The notes beneath the pieces are model-generated. The model ran no database searches and was not told where the DNA came from. It saw nothing but the letters and a program-made list of their open reading frames with translations. 5,563 bases of DNA from Fibrobacteres bacterium CG2_30_45_31 (GTDB lineage: Bacteria > Fibrobacterota > Fibrobacteria > Fibrobacterales > Fibrobacteraceae): contig MNYL01000022.1 of assembly GCA_001873075.1 (NCBI GenBank), forward strand, positions 1 through 5,563. The letters run 5' to 3'. The translations under genes and the position numbers were made by a program. Shown one piece after another: positions 5,269 through 5,563 of the stretch (positions are counted from its first letter, which is position 1; every line of letters starts with the position of its first letter).

Positions 5269-5563
5269 TTATTTTTTCAACACTTTTGCCATCCGATTTA
5301 AAAGCAGCGGGTGCGTTTGGCCACGTTCAGCCTTCTTGGAATACTTATTCATCGCGACTTCCTGAGCTTGCTTGATAATACTTGCCGGATTCACAAACGG
5401 CATCAGAGCATAACCCACACTCAAAAGCAAAAGGCCATGGAAAGCGATTTCTTTATCCTCAACAAGGGCCAAGGCGACATTATCTGCGGAATATTCGTCC
5501 AAGCGGCCCAACTTTTTCAAGCGGTTCGCCATCCAGAGCCGAAAAAGACTGGTGTGTTTTAAG
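5269..5563 (-). CDS. M48-family zinc metalloprotease, C-terminal part (5' end outside window)
   Basis: The minus frame is open from the window edge to TAA at 5269, about 97 residues. An internal ATG at 5532 is unlikely to be the real start because the frame continues upstream without a stop (KHTSLFRLW before MANRLKKLG). The key segment RLDEYSADNVALAL matches the E-x-x-x-D motif of M48 peptidases, in which the glutamate is the third zinc ligand. It is followed by LVEDKEIAFHGLLLLSVG and, near the end, QTHPLLLNRMAKVL, the common HPLL-x-x-R closing segment of the family. The HExxH motif and any membrane helices would lie upstream, beyond 5563. M48 enzymes of this kind are usually membrane-bound or periplasmic and serve protein quality control; substrate unknown. 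The gene ends in its own terminator and is not disturbed by the IS beside it. Confidence 0.75.
   Translation of the reverse strand, partial: LKHTSLFRLWMANRLKKLGRLDEYSADNVALALVEDKEIAFHGLLLLSVGYALMPFVNPASIIKQAQEVAMNKYSKKAERGQTHPLLLNRMAKVLKK

Noticed and set aside
1..5563. CRISPR array or tRNA/rRNA genes
   Set aside because: No regularly spaced direct repeats at DNA level and no complete RNA gene on either strand; the only periodic signal is the protein repeat of the GLUG gene.

Overview
All supported genes lie on the minus strand, so biological order runs from high to low coordinates. The window looks like an accessory stretch from a Gram-negative bacterium of the Fibrobacterota/Bacteroidota type, with Fibrobacter the best guess. 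The grounds are a very large secreted protein built from GLUG repeats that ends in a Por-secretion/T9SS-like tail, an IS200-type transposase, AT-rich intergenic DNA, and small secreted or TPR proteins. This assignment is an inference; no rRNA or other taxonomic marker is present.

Region by region, right to left. (1) 5563-5269: the C-terminal end of an M48-type zinc metalloprotease, cut by the window edge, followed by a strong terminator at 5236-5261. (2) About 5221-4535: an IS200-family insertion sequence. Its single HUH/Y1 transposase is broken by a one-base insertion next to the catalytic HUH motif. Both ends carry related subterminal hairpins, and the 3' end has further stem-loops. (3) 4493-3736: a gene graveyard on the minus strand. 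It holds an N-terminal stub of a type I restriction-modification methyltransferase (HsdM), then the C-terminal part of a TPR-like protein, and then, overlapping by ATGA, a small signal-peptide protein broken by a stop and two frameshifts. The broken pieces are hard to see because none makes a long clean ORF; they emerge only when the three minus frames are read together. (4) 3735-3495: intergenic DNA with a candidate promoter. (5) 3494-627: one intact 955-residue exported GLUG-repeat protein with two tandem copies of the same module and a C-terminal sorting-like domain, followed by a good intrinsic terminator (526-549). (6) 490-12: a small membrane-associated protein gene of unknown function, probably decayed. 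A TGA interrupts a frame that continues as a clear hydrophobic segment, and the apparent start depends on an eight-base homopolymer.

The GLUG protein is the only complete, apparently functional gene here. The rest reads as mobile-element and decayed-gene territory. I do not see a convincing new multi-gene system. The most useful results are the reconstruction of the decayed genes and the duplicated architecture of the giant surface protein.
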